Below, one piece after another: positions 47,226 through 60,300 of a stretch of DNA of 64,000 bases. This DNA is from Oreohelix idahoensis (lineage: Eukaryota; Mollusca; Gastropoda; Stylommatophora; Oreohelicidae). Positions within the stretch are counted from its first letter, which is position 1; each line of letters begins with the position of its first letter. The notes under the pieces were generated by a model. That model did no database searches. It saw nothing but the letters and a program-made list of their open reading frames with translations, and was not told where the DNA came from. The stretch covers positions 124,001 through 188,000 of the forward strand of contig JAMPIV010018979.1 in the NCBI GenBank assembly GCA_024509875.1, written 5' to 3'. The position numbers and the translations under genes are program-made.

Positions 47226-48215
47226 TGTTAAAGTCTGTTTGTCTTAAGCTAGGGATGTAAACGTTTGTATACTATGGTCTAAGGGGGATTACAGGTTGTA
47301 TTACTTTTTGGTACAGGTCTGATTTAGTTGTTATCTCCCTTGACTTGCCATTTGGTCATTTAAGATTTTCTGTTCGCAGATTTTTCTAGAACAGTTCACG
47401 AGAACGTTTCAGTTTGTTCTCGTGGGAGCTAAACTCACGTCACGCGATTATCGGCGCATGCGTGTTGGTTTGGCGGGACCGGGAGACTGGATCCCGTGAC
47501 AGTCGGCCTGGACGTTTTCGGCTCAGAAGGGGTTCAGTCATTTTTCTCGGACTGTGTGAACGGGGAACAGAGTCCTCTGTGTGATAAAAATGTTTGAGAT
47601 TTTTCCCCCCTGATATAATTCTGACATATTTCTGAGAGCCAAGGATGGCGAATGTTTTGTGTTTTATTCTTGGATGGCAGTGAAGGTAAAAATACCCTTT
47701 AAACTATTTTTTGTAGCCAAGAACTTTGTATTATGATGCTACCAGCCCAAGATGGTTGGCTGATATATTGAGGTGACTTTCTCCTGGTGCGGCGGAGAGT
47801 TTATGAGAATATTGATATTGTTATCTTGCCTAAGAATTATATGACTTGTTTGTCAGAGGAAACATAGAGAATATTATATATGGAAGCCCGACACTTATGC
47901 GGCTTATATTGGCAAAGAATTATAGGACTTGTTTGTCAGAGGAAACACAGAGAATATTATATGGAAGCCCGCCATTTATGCGGCTATATTGCTAAAGAGT
48001 TACCTGGCATGTTTTGTCAGAGGAAACACAGAGAACATTTGATATTTTGAAGCCCGCCATATATGCGGCTATATTTTGCCAGAATCTCTGTCGTATTGGA
48101 TGCAGTGAATTAATATTATCTACATGATGTTGATGTGCTTGAACCTTGTCCTAATGACAGTATGTTTGTTTGATGTCAACGTGATGTTATCGTAATAAAT
48201 CGTTGGAACCGTGCA
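47226..48215 (+). repeat. 5' LTR of unit B
   Basis: 990 bp, TG...CA ended. It contains three imperfect units of about 81 bp (from about 47855 to 48080) built on 'tttgtcagaggaaaca' and 'gaagcccg.ca...tatgcggc'. By eye it differs from the 3' LTR at about 17 positions plus two single-base indels. 'aataaat' near the end may serve as a polyadenylation signal. Confidence 0.92.
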
Positions 48216-49521
48216 AATCGTTTTCAACCTTCCTGATTTCTGCATGTGGTATGAAGAGTGTGTATACTGTGAATAATTGATCAAGAACTTACACCCATTC
48301 GCGTATGTTGTCTTATCTATACACACACGCCATGTCGGCCACTTCTACTCTTCACTTCATGCCACGAGAAGAATACCACCAACAACAAACTTACTTGCAA
48401 CAGTAAACCAAATATACTGCAACAGTGGTTTGCCAGCTTGATGGGGCTATCAATAACATAGTTCAACTGTTGTCATTATCATCTGGAAGTACCCGGCGTT
48501 GCCCGGAAGTTTTCTGCACAAGTTAACCAGAATTCCAGGATTCCTGTACGCCTTCTTGAGTTCCAGTGTCGAGCGCCATTGGGGTTGTTTCGTGTCAAGA
48601 ATGCAGTGTTCCAGCCAACTTCGGATGTCAGTACTTGGAGTTGTGCTGAAAGTCACTTCTACTTGGAAGTTTCAGGATTGACAACCAACGGAGCTCTTTA
48701 GCTGTGTTTTGCTGTTTCATCCTTGCTGCTATTGTGGAAGCTGGGATATTTTGTCATCATAAAAGATAAGTGGCTGTTTGTTGTCGTAGACTGTGCCTCT
48801 ATGTTGTGAGTTAATTAAGCCTTATTCATATATTTAAGCTATTTATATATTCCCAGTTTTATATGTTATATATGTTCTTTTTTCTTAGCGCGTTTGGTTG
48901 GGCGGAGACTGTCATAGGATATCCTACTTTACCGAGGGCCTACGACAGCGTTCTTTAGGGACTATTGCGAATTTCCCGCAGTGGAAATTGCCAGCAACTT
49001 TTTGTTGCTGACGTATTTTGTCCACTACGTTGGTCTTTCGTGATATTTTTGTTAGTTGTTACGAGTTGGTCTGCGTTGTTTTCGTGTAGTTTTTCTCTGT
49101 TCTTTAGTTTTGATTAATTTGTTTGTATTTGTCTGCCTCCCCTTTTCTATCGTTTATTTCTTTACACCTTTTCATTTATACACGGTGTAGTCGTTTGTTT
49201 TGTTAGTATATTCGCAGCTGTCATTACAAGCTTTATAATATTCTGCTTTAGTTCTGCTTTATTACTTTGTTGATTCCTGCAAACGTTGTCGTTTGTCCTT
49301 GTTATTTTGTCTTTGTCTTTCTATTTGATATTATTCATTATTGTTATACACTGTCAATATTGTTATGCACAATAAGTATATAAGTGATTAATTATATTAT
49401 TGATAAGTAATAATTATACAAGTTCTTTGACAAAGACTTGTCACCCACTGAGTTGGGATAAAGTGAGTTTCTAAAAAAAATTATTATTGCACAAGGTATT
49501 TATCTTATATAATCCAGCATA
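48216..49521 (+). other. T/G-rich leader of unit B
   Basis: Non-coding, low in A/C on the plus strand in its second half, with no ORF of note. A primer-binding site beginning TGG occurs only at 48246 or later ('tggtatgaag'), about 30 bp from the LTR end, so the priming tRNA is not assigned. Confidence 0.55.
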
Positions 49522-51044
49522 ATGTCTAGTTTGGATTATTACATTGCACAAGGGAAAGCCCTTGGCAAGACTAAGGAGAAATTAGAAAAATTTGCACTTG
49601 CGGAATATGCCAAGGCGCAGAAGGCTGAAGAAAAGAGACAGAAAATGGAAGTTGAAAAACAGAAAATGGAAGCTGAGGATATGAGATTGCAAATGCAGGC
49701 AGATGAGCGAAAATTCCAAATGGAAATGGAAAATAAAAAATTAGAAAGAGAGGTTGAAGAGAAAAAAATACAAATGCAAATGGAGGCTGAAAATAAAAAA
49801 TTAGAAAGAGAGGCTGAAGAGAAATAAAAACAAATGCAAATGGAGGCTGAAAATTAAAAAAAATTAGAAAGAGAGGCTGAAGAGAAAAAAATACAAATGC
49901 AAATGGAGGCTGAAAATAAAAAATTAGAAAGAGAGGCTGAGGCTGAAAAACAGAAATTGTTACACGACGAGAGAGTCTTAGCTATGGAGCTGGAAAAAAT
50001 AAAAATGGTAAATATGGGTAATGCTCAAAATGAGACAAACAATCAAACAACTTCTAATAAGGCAAATACTAAACCTCATGATATTAAATTACCTCTTTTC
50101 AACCCTACCAGTGACGATATCTCATTCTATCTAAATAGATTTGAGCTTTCATGCGAATCTCATAAGACAGACAAGACGCAATATGTTGCACAACTTATGA
50201 ACATACTTAAGGGTGAAGCTTTAAATTCTATAAGTGTATTGGAAGGTCCTGACAAGTATAACTATGATGTTGTCAGAGCGGCCTTATTAAAAAATATCAA
50301 CTGGATGAAGAAGGTTATCGCGTACGTTTTAAGTCTCTATTACCAGAGACAGGGAGAGATTTTTCAGAATTTATATCTGATATTAGCCTTATGTTTTCAC
50401 GGTGGGTCGAACTTTCAAAAACTGAACACACATATGAAGCCCTTAAGGACTTATTGCTACGCGACAAAATCATGTCGTTGGTTAGTAAAGCTTTTCTTTC
50501 TTTCCTACATGAACGAAAGCCTCCAAACTTGAAAGAAATGGAGCAATACTGTCGCCAATACGTGACGGCACATCCTAATGTAACGGTTAGCAACTCTAAA
50601 GTCGAAGAAGGTTTACCTGTTGCTTCAGCAATACCATATGATCCTAATTGGTGACGTAGATCTAAAAGTGTTGATCGAAATTTTGGTAGTAGAGATAATA
50701 GAAATTTTAGACAGAACCAAGGGGGGCCATCACGTAATGAGTCTTCTTCAAGGAACTGGAGACAATTTAACGGTCTTCAAAATTTTGGTCCCAATAATTA
50801 TGGAAATTTTGGAAGAGGTAACTACTATAGAGGTTATCAACCTGATAATAATTTTTCTCGGAGACAACAAAGCCCATCTAATAGAAATTTTGATCAAAGG
50901 GGGAATAGCAATCGCAACTATGCTAACTGGGGGTCAAATCAGAACAATAGTTTCAATAGAGAAAACAACAATGCTTCCAATAGAGATAATAGCCGCGACA
51001 GATCGCGATATGACGGTAGATCAAATAATAGATCGCATCGCTAG
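49522..51044 (+). pseudogene. Gag of unit B, coiled coil plus capsid plus Asn/Arg-rich tail
   Basis: ATG 49522 gives MSSLDYYIAQGKALGKTKEK, then a Glu/Lys/Gln coiled coil built from tandem copies of about 75 bp (unit QMQMEAENKKLEREAEEK), with TAA stops at 49825 and near 49855. The frame reopens in phase. Capsid: IKLPLFNPTSDDISFYLNRF at about 50083-50142, then ALNSISVLEGPDKYNYDVVR. After a frameshift near 50300 comes FSEFISDISLMFSRWVEL, with LKEMEQYCRQYVTAHPN near 50535-50585. A TGA at 50652 is followed by an open region of Asn/Arg/Gly/Ser repeats (SRDNRNFRQNQGG type) and a TAG at 51042. No CCHC knuckle is present; the Arg-rich tail probably binds RNA instead. Confidence 0.85.
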
Positions 51045-51575
51045 GCTAACTCTGCTCAACAAGAGCCCCAAGTTGTTAATAATCAAGGTAACAATAATAA
51101 TAGTGTCTCTAATGCTATTGGTTGCTCTGCTTTCGATTTTGAGAGAGCATCTCAGTGCCCGGAGTGCACAACTTTGTTCCAACCTACAGCTTTAACTACC
51201 TTGAGTTGCGGTCATCCTCTACCCGCTCTTCCTGCCTTAGCGGCGCATGACGGAAAAGGGTCTCTTACTCTACATGAGGGGTTTGTGAATAATAATCCAG
51301 TCTCAGTTCTCTTTGATTCTGGATGCGCAACTGTTGGAATTAGACAGTCTCTGGTCCATCCATCTTGTGCAACAGGTAATGTGGTGAAATGTGTGACATT
51401 CGGCGGGACAGTTGAGACTTTTCCAAATGCCATAGTCCACATTGCCACACCATTTTTCACTGGTTATATACACGCATGTTTGCTCAGAGCACCTATCACC
51501 GACCTTACTGTCGGACAGATACATGGTGTAAAGGTTTGTACGTCGGTACAAATTGCTGCTTGGAAACGGCAACAT
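51045..51575 (+). pseudogene. Aspartic protease of unit B
   Basis: The frame continues in phase with gag from 51045. A Cys-rich lead-in (CPECTTLF ... LSCGHPLP) is followed by the retropepsin-like core: LHEGFVNNNPVSVLFDSGCA with the D-S-G triad at 51315-51323, then TVGIRQSLVHPSCATGNVV, KCVTFGGTVETFPNAIVHIA and the hydrophobic DLTVGQIHGVKV near 51495-51535. The serine variant of the usual DTG is common in retropepsins. It aligns with the protease at 12.6-13.0 kb but, unlike that copy, has no stop in the core. Known role: processes Gag. The stop at 51042 would require readthrough for Gag-Pro fusion. Confidence 0.85.
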
Positions 51576-52400
51576 AATCTTACTGCTTCTACCTTAGGGA
51601 CTATGCCAAAATCTTCTCACGTTATACATTCTACTAATTTGGTGAAATCTTGCAGTATTGATGATACGATTGCTCATCATACTAATTTTGGTGCTTCTTT
51701 TAGCCCAGTTCGACATACTTCAGTACGTCGTCGCTCTAACTTTGACTCTTCTTTAACTACTATTGTAGAAGAAGATCCTTCGATTTGGTCTGATACAGAC
51801 ACTAACTTCTTCTCTACGACTGAATCCACATCCAGTCATGTTGATTGCAACTTCTTTACTGCAATTACTAGCGTTTTCTTTGCCACATGTACGAACTTAA
51901 TTGTTAGTACATACCTATACCTTATCAGTTTCTTTACTTTTCTTGCTGGGCCGGTTAGCTCAGTATCTTCGTCTTTTACGACTTTTTGTCGTACTTACTG
52001 CTTTTCTTTTAAACTTCGACTTAGGTCCAAGTTTACAAATGTCTGGTTTTGCATCTTTACTGTATGCTTCTTGTTTTTCTCTTTGCCCAGTACACAGGCT
52101 ATGACGTCAGTTCAGCCGTTAGGATGTACACATTTATCAACTGCATTTCCTTTGTCTTGCGCAAAATCTTAGATTGTCAGCCATTATGACACTCTTGGTC
52201 ATAGTTACTATCTTATAGATTTGCCTTTTGGCGTGGGTATCATGTGTATACTCACGAATTTTCTTTACATAAACTACATGCTGCTATTTTTCTCACATAC
52301 TTTTATAACCCTGGGTAATTCAGGATTCTGGACTAATTGTATTACTTTCTCTGTTACCGTCTCTAGAGTAACGGAGGAAGGTTTGATTATCACCATATAG
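51576..52400 (+). CDS. Hydrophobic C-terminal extension of the protease frame
   Basis: The protease frame runs on to a TAG at 52170-52172 (ORF 51174-52172, 332 codons). It holds a Ser/Thr-rich segment, a hydrophobic stretch (FFATCTNLIVSTYLYLISFF, about residues 243-262) and a second one followed by a small-residue site (WFCIFTVCFLFFSLPSTQA), which looks like a membrane or signal segment. After the TAG the same frame stays open for 75 more codons to 52398-52400, again hydrophobic. A further 71-codon frame at 52454-52669 has four Cys. No known domain recognised. An envelope-like or membrane-anchored product is possible but unproven. Confidence 0.45.
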
Positions 52401-53499
52401 GGGTCGGAAGTTTGCACGGCCACATTTGATAGCTAAGAATGTAGAATTAACTATTGTATATTATAAAATCCTATGGTTATCAGATAGAATTGTGTCATTT
52501 GTATTTTCTCACAGCGAATCAGTGCTGTTATTTGGAGGGTCTCAACAGTTTACCAGTTATTTCAAGATTAGACGTCCCTGCTTACCATTTGGCATTTGAC
52601 GCTACTTTAGATGTCTGCGGTGCCCTCTTGAGTACAGAATGTTCTGCGACTTCGGAATTCTCCAGATAGTTAACATTATTGTACTTTAGTATACGACATT
52701 ATGTTGAAAGATATTACATTATGATATGATATAACCTTTTGATGATAATATATTGGTGTCACTATACTGCTGTAGATTACTATGTTATAAGTTTAATATG
52801 GTAATGACAACTCTATTTTTGTAATTTATTTTTGCGAGACATGTTGATATTGTTGTTTTTGTTGGCATATATGAAGTCATATGAATGTAATTTTTTCTAG
52901 CATTGTAATGTTGCCTGCACTTTATTGTGCGATTGTGGCACCCCATTTTTTATATAATGGTAGTACTTTGAGAAAATAGTTTTTCTAACGTTGTGAGATA
53001 ATTTTTTGTTCTCACCAGACGCTCCATTGTGCGTCAGTATAGCCTGACATTATGGCGTTATATACATTTTGATGCTTTTCATCAGCGCATCATTTATGCG
53101 TTATGAGCATGTTGTCTAGGTTATCATGCTCATTATTTTTATTTTGGGGTGTGTAAGTATATTCACATTGTCATGTACATTGCTATATTATTATGGTATT
53201 CATTTATGCTATGCATGTGATTACCATGTCATATTTTTGTCTTTTTCATTCTTAGGCATTGCTTTCCTTCTTCTTTTCTCTTTCCTTTCGTATCATCTTG
53301 TCTTTGTTTACTCGTCACTTTTCTACTTTTTTCTCATGATATCTTCGCGTTCTATCTGCATTCCTCTTGTATTTATGATTTTTTATAGACTATACTTAAG
53401 TCTAGATATTTGTATGCTACCGCCGTCTTTAGTTTTTTCTATTCGATGTATGTTCTCAAAAAAATGTTATCATTTTTTTCCCTGGGGGGTGCGGTAGAC
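52401..53499 (+). other. T-rich tail of unit B before the 3' LTR
   Basis: Very T-rich plus-strand DNA. The 123-codon frame at 53126-53497 is almost all Leu/Phe/Ile/Tyr/Ser and may be compositional, though it is one of the longest open stretches here. The end 'cctggggggtgcggtagac' just before the LTR is a plausible polypurine tract. Confidence 0.5.
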
Positions 53500-54570
53500 T
53501 GTTAAAGTCTGTTTGTCTTAAGCTAGGGATGTAAACTTTTTTATACTATGGTCTAAGGGGGAATTACAGGTTGTATTACTTTTTGGTACAGGTCTGATTT
53601 AGTTGTTATCTCCCTTGACTTGCCATTTGGTCATTTAAGATTTTCTGTTCGCAGATTTTTCTAGAACAGTTCACGAGAACGTTTCAGTTTGTTCTCGTGG
53701 GAGCTAAACTCACGTCACGCGATTATCGGCGCATGCGTGTTAGTTTGGCGGGACCGGGAGACTGGATCCCGTGACAGTCGGCCTTAGCGTTTTCGGCTGA
53801 GAAGGTGTTCAGCCATTTTTCTCGGACTGTGTGAACGGGGAACAGAGTCCTCTGTGTGATAAAAATGTTTGAGATTTTTCCCCCCTCATATAATTCTGAC
53901 ATATTTCTGAGAGCCAAGGATGGCGAATGTTTTGTGTTTTATTCTTGGATGGCAGTGAAAGTAAAAATACCCTTTAAACTATTTTTGTAGCCAAGAACTT
54001 TGTATTATGATGCTACCAGCCCAAGATGGTTGGCTGATATATCGAGGTGACTTTCTCCTGGTGCGGCGGAGAGTTTATGAGAATATTGATATTGTTATCT
54101 TGCCTAAGAATTATATGACTTGTTTGTCAGAGGAAACATAGAGAATATTATATATGGAAGCCCGACACTTGTGCGGCTTATATTGGCAAAGAATTATAGG
54201 ACTTGTTTGTCAGAGGAAACATAGAGAATATTATAGGGAAGCCCGACACTTATGCGGCTTATATTGGCAAAGAATTATAGGACTTGTTTGTCAGAGGAAA
54301 CACAGAGAATATTATATGGAAGCCCGCCATTTATGCGGCAATATTGCTAAAGAGTTACCTGGCATGTTTTGTCAGAGGAAACACAGAGAAAATTTGATAT
54401 TTTGAAGCCCGCCATTTATGCGGCTATATTTCGCCAGAATCTCTGTCGTATTGGATGCAGTGAATTAATATTATCTACATGATGTTGATGTGCTTGAACC
54501 TTGTCCTAATGACAGTATGTTTGTTTGATGTCAACGTGATGTTATCGTAATAAATCGTTGGAACCGTGCA
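53500..54570 (+). repeat. 3' LTR of unit B
   Basis: 1071 bp, same ends as the 5' LTR, but it has four instead of three 81-bp internal units (about 54117-54440). The extra unit accounts exactly for the length difference. The 83-codon frame at 54154-54405 simply reads these units. Confidence 0.92.
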
Positions 54571-55859
<1,289 letters not shown>

Positions 55860-56660
55860 TTAATTAAAAAGTTAATAAAATCAATCTTACCACATATTCA
55901 AGGAAATATAAACAAGTAAACGATGAATAGGCAATAGAATATGGCACACTTTCAGCACTGCTCCTGTCCAGACTGCTTTCTGTTATTAGTATTTAAAAAA
56001 AGCACAAGTCTGCTCATCGCTGCTTGCTCCTCAGAATATTTTGAAAAAATGGCAGCGAGCAGCCTACTTTTCATATAATGTAAAAGGCTTTGGCCAATGG
56101 GACCAAGCATCTCTTTATTTTGAATGAACGTTAAAAAAAAAAATCTCAACCACTATGCGTTACTACAACCAAATATATTTGTATTTTTAGGTCAGCCAAT
56201 AATATTTCGCCTTGCTTTAAACTACAACCAATCAAATTCCCCGTACCTTCTTTCCCCAAAGTTGTTTTTCAAAATTATGCATACAAAAAATAAGCAGGCA
56301 TGACTTTTCCTGACAGTCCGTCGGATCCTCTATAGTATTATGGCTATAATTTGGTCATTTAGTGGACTATTTGTGTAACTGATAACATATTCTTGTTCAG
56401 AAAGTCCCAAGGCACCCGAATATGATCTATAGTGAGCGAAACGGGAAAAGAAGATAAATGCCAAAAAGGCCGCTTCCGTTGAATATTCTGCCCTGTGCAA
56501 GACGGACTGGTACGTACATTTGAGCTTGTATGTTTGAAATCAGATTCTGGCAACATTGCAGCAGCAGTAGGCAACTCAGGAGCTGTAAAAATCTACGTCA
56601 GAAACACTGAGCACGCTAGTGAGGTATAATGATAAAATCGTGTTTGCGGAGTTATGTGGA
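55860..56660 (+). repeat. Dispersed promoter-like repeat, copy 2
   Basis: It shares collinear blocks with 16900-17870: 'cttaccaca.at.caa' with 'gaaatataaacaa', 'ctg.gtccagactg', 'ttggccaat', 'cattcttg.tcag', and 'acgtcagaaaca' with 'gataaaat'. It carries several CCAAT/ATTGG words (56093, 56203 and 56229 regions). Divergence between copies is high. No ORF and no family name. Confidence 0.5.
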
Positions 56661-56884
56661 AAATAAGAGTTTCAATGTTAAAATCAACAATTCTAAAATG
56701 AAGTCTACGTTTCTTGACAGTAGTACACATACAAGTTTATCGTTCGCGTCAATTAAAACAAAATAGTCAAGTTTCCATTGACAATGAAAAAATATAGGTT
56801 TTCAGCTGTTATTTGTTGTTGCTTTTTTTGCGTTTATTCTTGCAAACTTTCACACACTAATGTAACTTGACAAATTTTACTCAC

Positions 56885-57370
56885 AAGCCCACGTAGAAAG
56901 AAGGATTGACGTCAAGGCCACCAATGTGGACATGATGACAAGAACCAGACACGTGCCAGTAGAACAAGAGATCAGAAGAGGACGCTGGCAATGAATAGGA
57001 TACATCAGCGGTTCTTAACCTTTTATTTACCACGGACCTTCGCCGACCCCCCGTGAGGACATCGCGGCCCCCTGGGGGTCCGCGGACCACAGGTTAAGAA
57101 CCGCTAGGATACACAATTAATTAAACAAGCTGATAGCAATACAGAGCAGTACTTGTTTTGGAACCTACAGGGTAAGAGAGGCATAAAGGAAGAGAGGACA
57201 ACTCTACGAGAGAGAGAGAACCCGGTAGACAGTAGAACCTATCGAGAAGTGACCGCCCCATAGCTAGATATTCTACAAATCTCTTAAGAGATGGGGTATG
57301 TGACAGAATGGAGCGGCCCCTATCGATCTTTGTTTCACTCCAGCAGTATCGGTACATTTGTGGTACTGAT
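56885..57370 (+). pseudogene. LINE C-terminal tail fragment, split by a MITE
   Basis: Before the MITE the plus strand reads VKATNVDMMTRTRHVPVEQE with IRRGRWQ, matching the tail of the minus-strand LINE at 44.0 kb (TNVELRTRTRQVPVEQEMRR). After the MITE it continues, decayed, as IGYT..., RVREA.RKRGQLYERERTR and DRTEWSGPYRSL up to about 57350. Several stops. This is a relic of the same LINE type as at 43.9-47.1 kb. Confidence 0.7.
57006..57106. mobile_element. 101-bp hAT-type MITE
   Basis: The ends 'cagcggttcttaacc' and 'ggttaagaaccgcta' are inverted copies with one mismatch at the last base. Flanking 8-bp sequences ggatacat (56998-57005) and ggatacac (57107-57114) match at 7 of 8 positions, fitting the 8-bp target duplication of hAT elements. 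The centre is GC-rich with a foldback (GGGGGTC/GACCCCC type). No coding capacity; it must be moved by a hAT transposase in trans. Confidence 0.9.
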
Positions 57371-60300
57371 TTTTATTATCTGCTCTCAATTAGCGCAGTT
57401 TTCTTTCTTTCTTCGTTATTTTTCAGCTAAGTAGCAGATATTTGAGTATTGTCGAATTGTTTGACACTCCCTGTATGTGATAATATTCACATTTGCTTGA
57501 CGCTACCCAGATTTGCTGAGATAATTACTCGCAGTCGCAAGGGAACGGCACAGCTTGGCTAAGATTAGCACAAGATCTTGTGTACGCGGCGGATACTTAT
57601 GACATAAACGTTTCCTGTCCTACTTGTTATGACAAGAGTACTTTCTGACAAAGTAATGATGGTTACATTTTGAACACGCTATTGTAAGAGTTTACCGATC
57701 TGTCTGTAAGTTTGTACACAAGGGCATCGGACATATTATTACCATATATGGGAGAGTTGACCTCTGCCTTACGTTCAAAATTATCCGATGTCGGAATATT
57801 TTGAAATTACCCCATAACATGCCTGTTTGAATACGAATGAAGTTTTTTGATAGCTCATAACAAACGAAGGCGCGGGAAGGCAGGGAATATAATCTGATCA
57901 TTTTCTCAAACTATTTTACTTGAGAAATTGCTCGCCAAGACACCAGACTGCTACAGTGAAGAATTAGAATTCAGAATTCCTTCTTAAAAATACCGGACAC
58001 CTTTTATTGGAGTACTTATCAGGACTTACAATATAGCCCAGGAAATCTCTAACATTTTAAATAAGGAAACCGGTACTGAGCAAACTGAAGGACCACACAC
58101 GAAGTCAGATAGGAAACTTATTCAATTAACGACACCCCAGACGCGTGTAACAGGCCGATTCAAGTCTCTTTTATTCATCTGAGCAAAAAGTCTGTGAGTC
58201 AGGATTGGCGTAAGTTGTGATTTACATTTCATATTTTATTACTAACATGTGAACTTACATTTATATATATGTATATATTACCATGTGAATTTAATATGTG
58301 AAACTCGCTTGTGGATGTCAAAGTCATTTGAGGCTGTCAACCTCAGGGTATAGATTGATGATTCATGAACCACCACTGCATGGGCTGGTGATTGCCTTAT
58401 TGACAGTTTCGTAACGAGAACTAAAAGCATAAAGTAGTTCCAGGTTCTCTATGGAGCAGGGAGGGGAATATGAAAGAAATGATGTTCATTCTAAGTATAA
58501 TACTTACATTTTCACAGCAGTGAAAATGTCCCTAGAACATAGCCACTTTAAAAGTAATGTAAGTTTTCAAGCTTTAAAACCAGTGTAAATGTCTATGTGA
58601 AAATATTCACTTTAAAGAAATGGAAGTTTCAAACTTTTCAATCAGTGTAAAACATAAATGAAAACATATTCAATTTATATTGTGAACACTTTTCAATCGG
58701 TGGAGATGTATATGTAAACAGACTCTATCTGTATTGTTAACCTTTTCATTTAAATATAAAGTAACTATGAAAGCTATTCTATTTAAATGTAAAGAAAGTC
58801 TTATTCCGAGGGATTAAATTTAATTCTCATCGAGGGTAAAGTCTGAGTAATTGGGATGGTGGCATGGGAAGATAGGAACCCATAACTATGGGGTGGAAAA
58901 CGCCATACTCAGAAGAGCGTTTCGTTCTATTCTTTTATCATAGTTATTGGTGGCACCAGCAGAACGTACTATCTCTGGAACAAGAAGGGAACAGGGGCCT
59001 AAGCTTTAAGACGAAGGACCCACTTGGTAGACTCTCCTTGACATTTCTGGGAAACGAGCTACACCCGACAATCTTAACCAGAATCAGCGTGAGCAGTGTA
59101 AAAAGAACAAACCCATAAGAAGGAGCAGAACCGTCATTGGCAGCTAAGTTCAAATATATGATGCCACTTGAACTTCTTGTAACACTTCACAATCCTTAAA
59201 GATCATGATGATAACTTTTCTTGATCCATAACTTTTCAAATTATTTTCCAACTGTTTAAACCTAAAGTGATTATTAAATTTTGTTATTTGTAATGTTACT
59301 GTAACCGTGTGGCCAGAAAGATGTAATTTTAGACGGCGTAATTAATTTCATATCTGGTCTACGGTGAATATTTGTGCTCATGATGGCATTCTCACACGGG
59401 AATGGGCGATTTAAACGAAACACACCTTTGCCATCCGTGAAGAAGACAGACGTGTGAGACATGGGAGACAGCGCTCGGTTGTTAGACATCTCGGCGCTGT
59501 CTGACACGAGAAGAAAACACCTTTTTGAGCACGAAACCGTAAGAAGTGTGAGTAGGGCAACGGATATCGTGGGATGTAACAGCCCTTTAGTAGGCGGACC
59601 TTGAGTTGTGTCGATTAGGAAGATAATCTTGACTAAGATGTGATCTCATGTCATCCATACTGAGCATAGGACTCCTGATTTGCCCCCTAGAGTGTTGGGT
59701 GGAGCTTTCCCTGACATTTTTGACGTGGCTATCATGTGGTACAGGGGTGGAGATGTAGATTTAAACTGAAACAGTGAGAGGCTTGGGTCAGAGCTGAGAA
59801 GAGCCAGATCGTCTTCATGTGCGGTATGCATCCTTAATACGACACACCAGTGAAGTAGAGGATTTGATACGCATATGTTGCATCTGTGCTAAGAGAACTA
59901 ACGATATAGAGGCATGCTTGCATATGAGTACATTTTTATAATACTTTAGATTTAGTAATATTAGACGTTTCAGGTTTAGGATTTATTGCTTTTTAGAGTT
60001 TGTCTATCTATAGTTTGATAGAAGCTGATTTGCGACGCATGAGTTTTCTAGTGTAATTTCACGTATATCTCATCGCTATTTTCAGCTGTGAGACTGTGTT
60101 CAATGTGTTAAGTATCTAAGCGCATTTATAAGAGGAATTCTAGTGTCGCACTGCGCTGTATACAAGTGTGTATTTATTACCATTATTATTATTATTTGTG
60201 TAGTGTTAAGTAATGGTTATATTGCATTCTTGTGAACCGTAAGTGTGGTTAATTTTACATCAGTGATTTTTGTGAGAGAAATATTAGCGAACCCTCTAGC

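Larger units (their letters stand above)
47226..54570 (+). mobile_element. Complete LTR retrotransposon encoding gag-protease only (unit B)
   Basis: Two direct repeats, 47226-48215 and 53500-54570, both start TGTTAAAGTC and end CGTGCA, as LTRs do. Between them are a 1.3-kb leader, a coiled-coil gag, an aspartic protease and a hydrophobic C-terminal extension. The 1.1 kb before the 3' LTR is T-rich and ends in the G-rich run 'ctggggggtgcgg', a likely polypurine tract. No reverse transcriptase, RNase H or integrase motif was seen on either strand in 48216-53499. No clear target duplication was found. Confidence 0.88.

Noticed and set aside
53126..53497. 123-codon hydrophobic frame before the 3' LTR as an envelope protein
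   Set aside because: Composition is explained by T-rich DNA; no Cys pattern, cleavage site or fusion-like segment supports an envelope. Kept only as part of the T-rich tail.
54154..54405. 83-codon ORF with repeated ARHLCGLYWQRIIGL segments
   Set aside because: It lies in the 3' LTR and is a translation of the 81-bp units, which happen to be a multiple of three.
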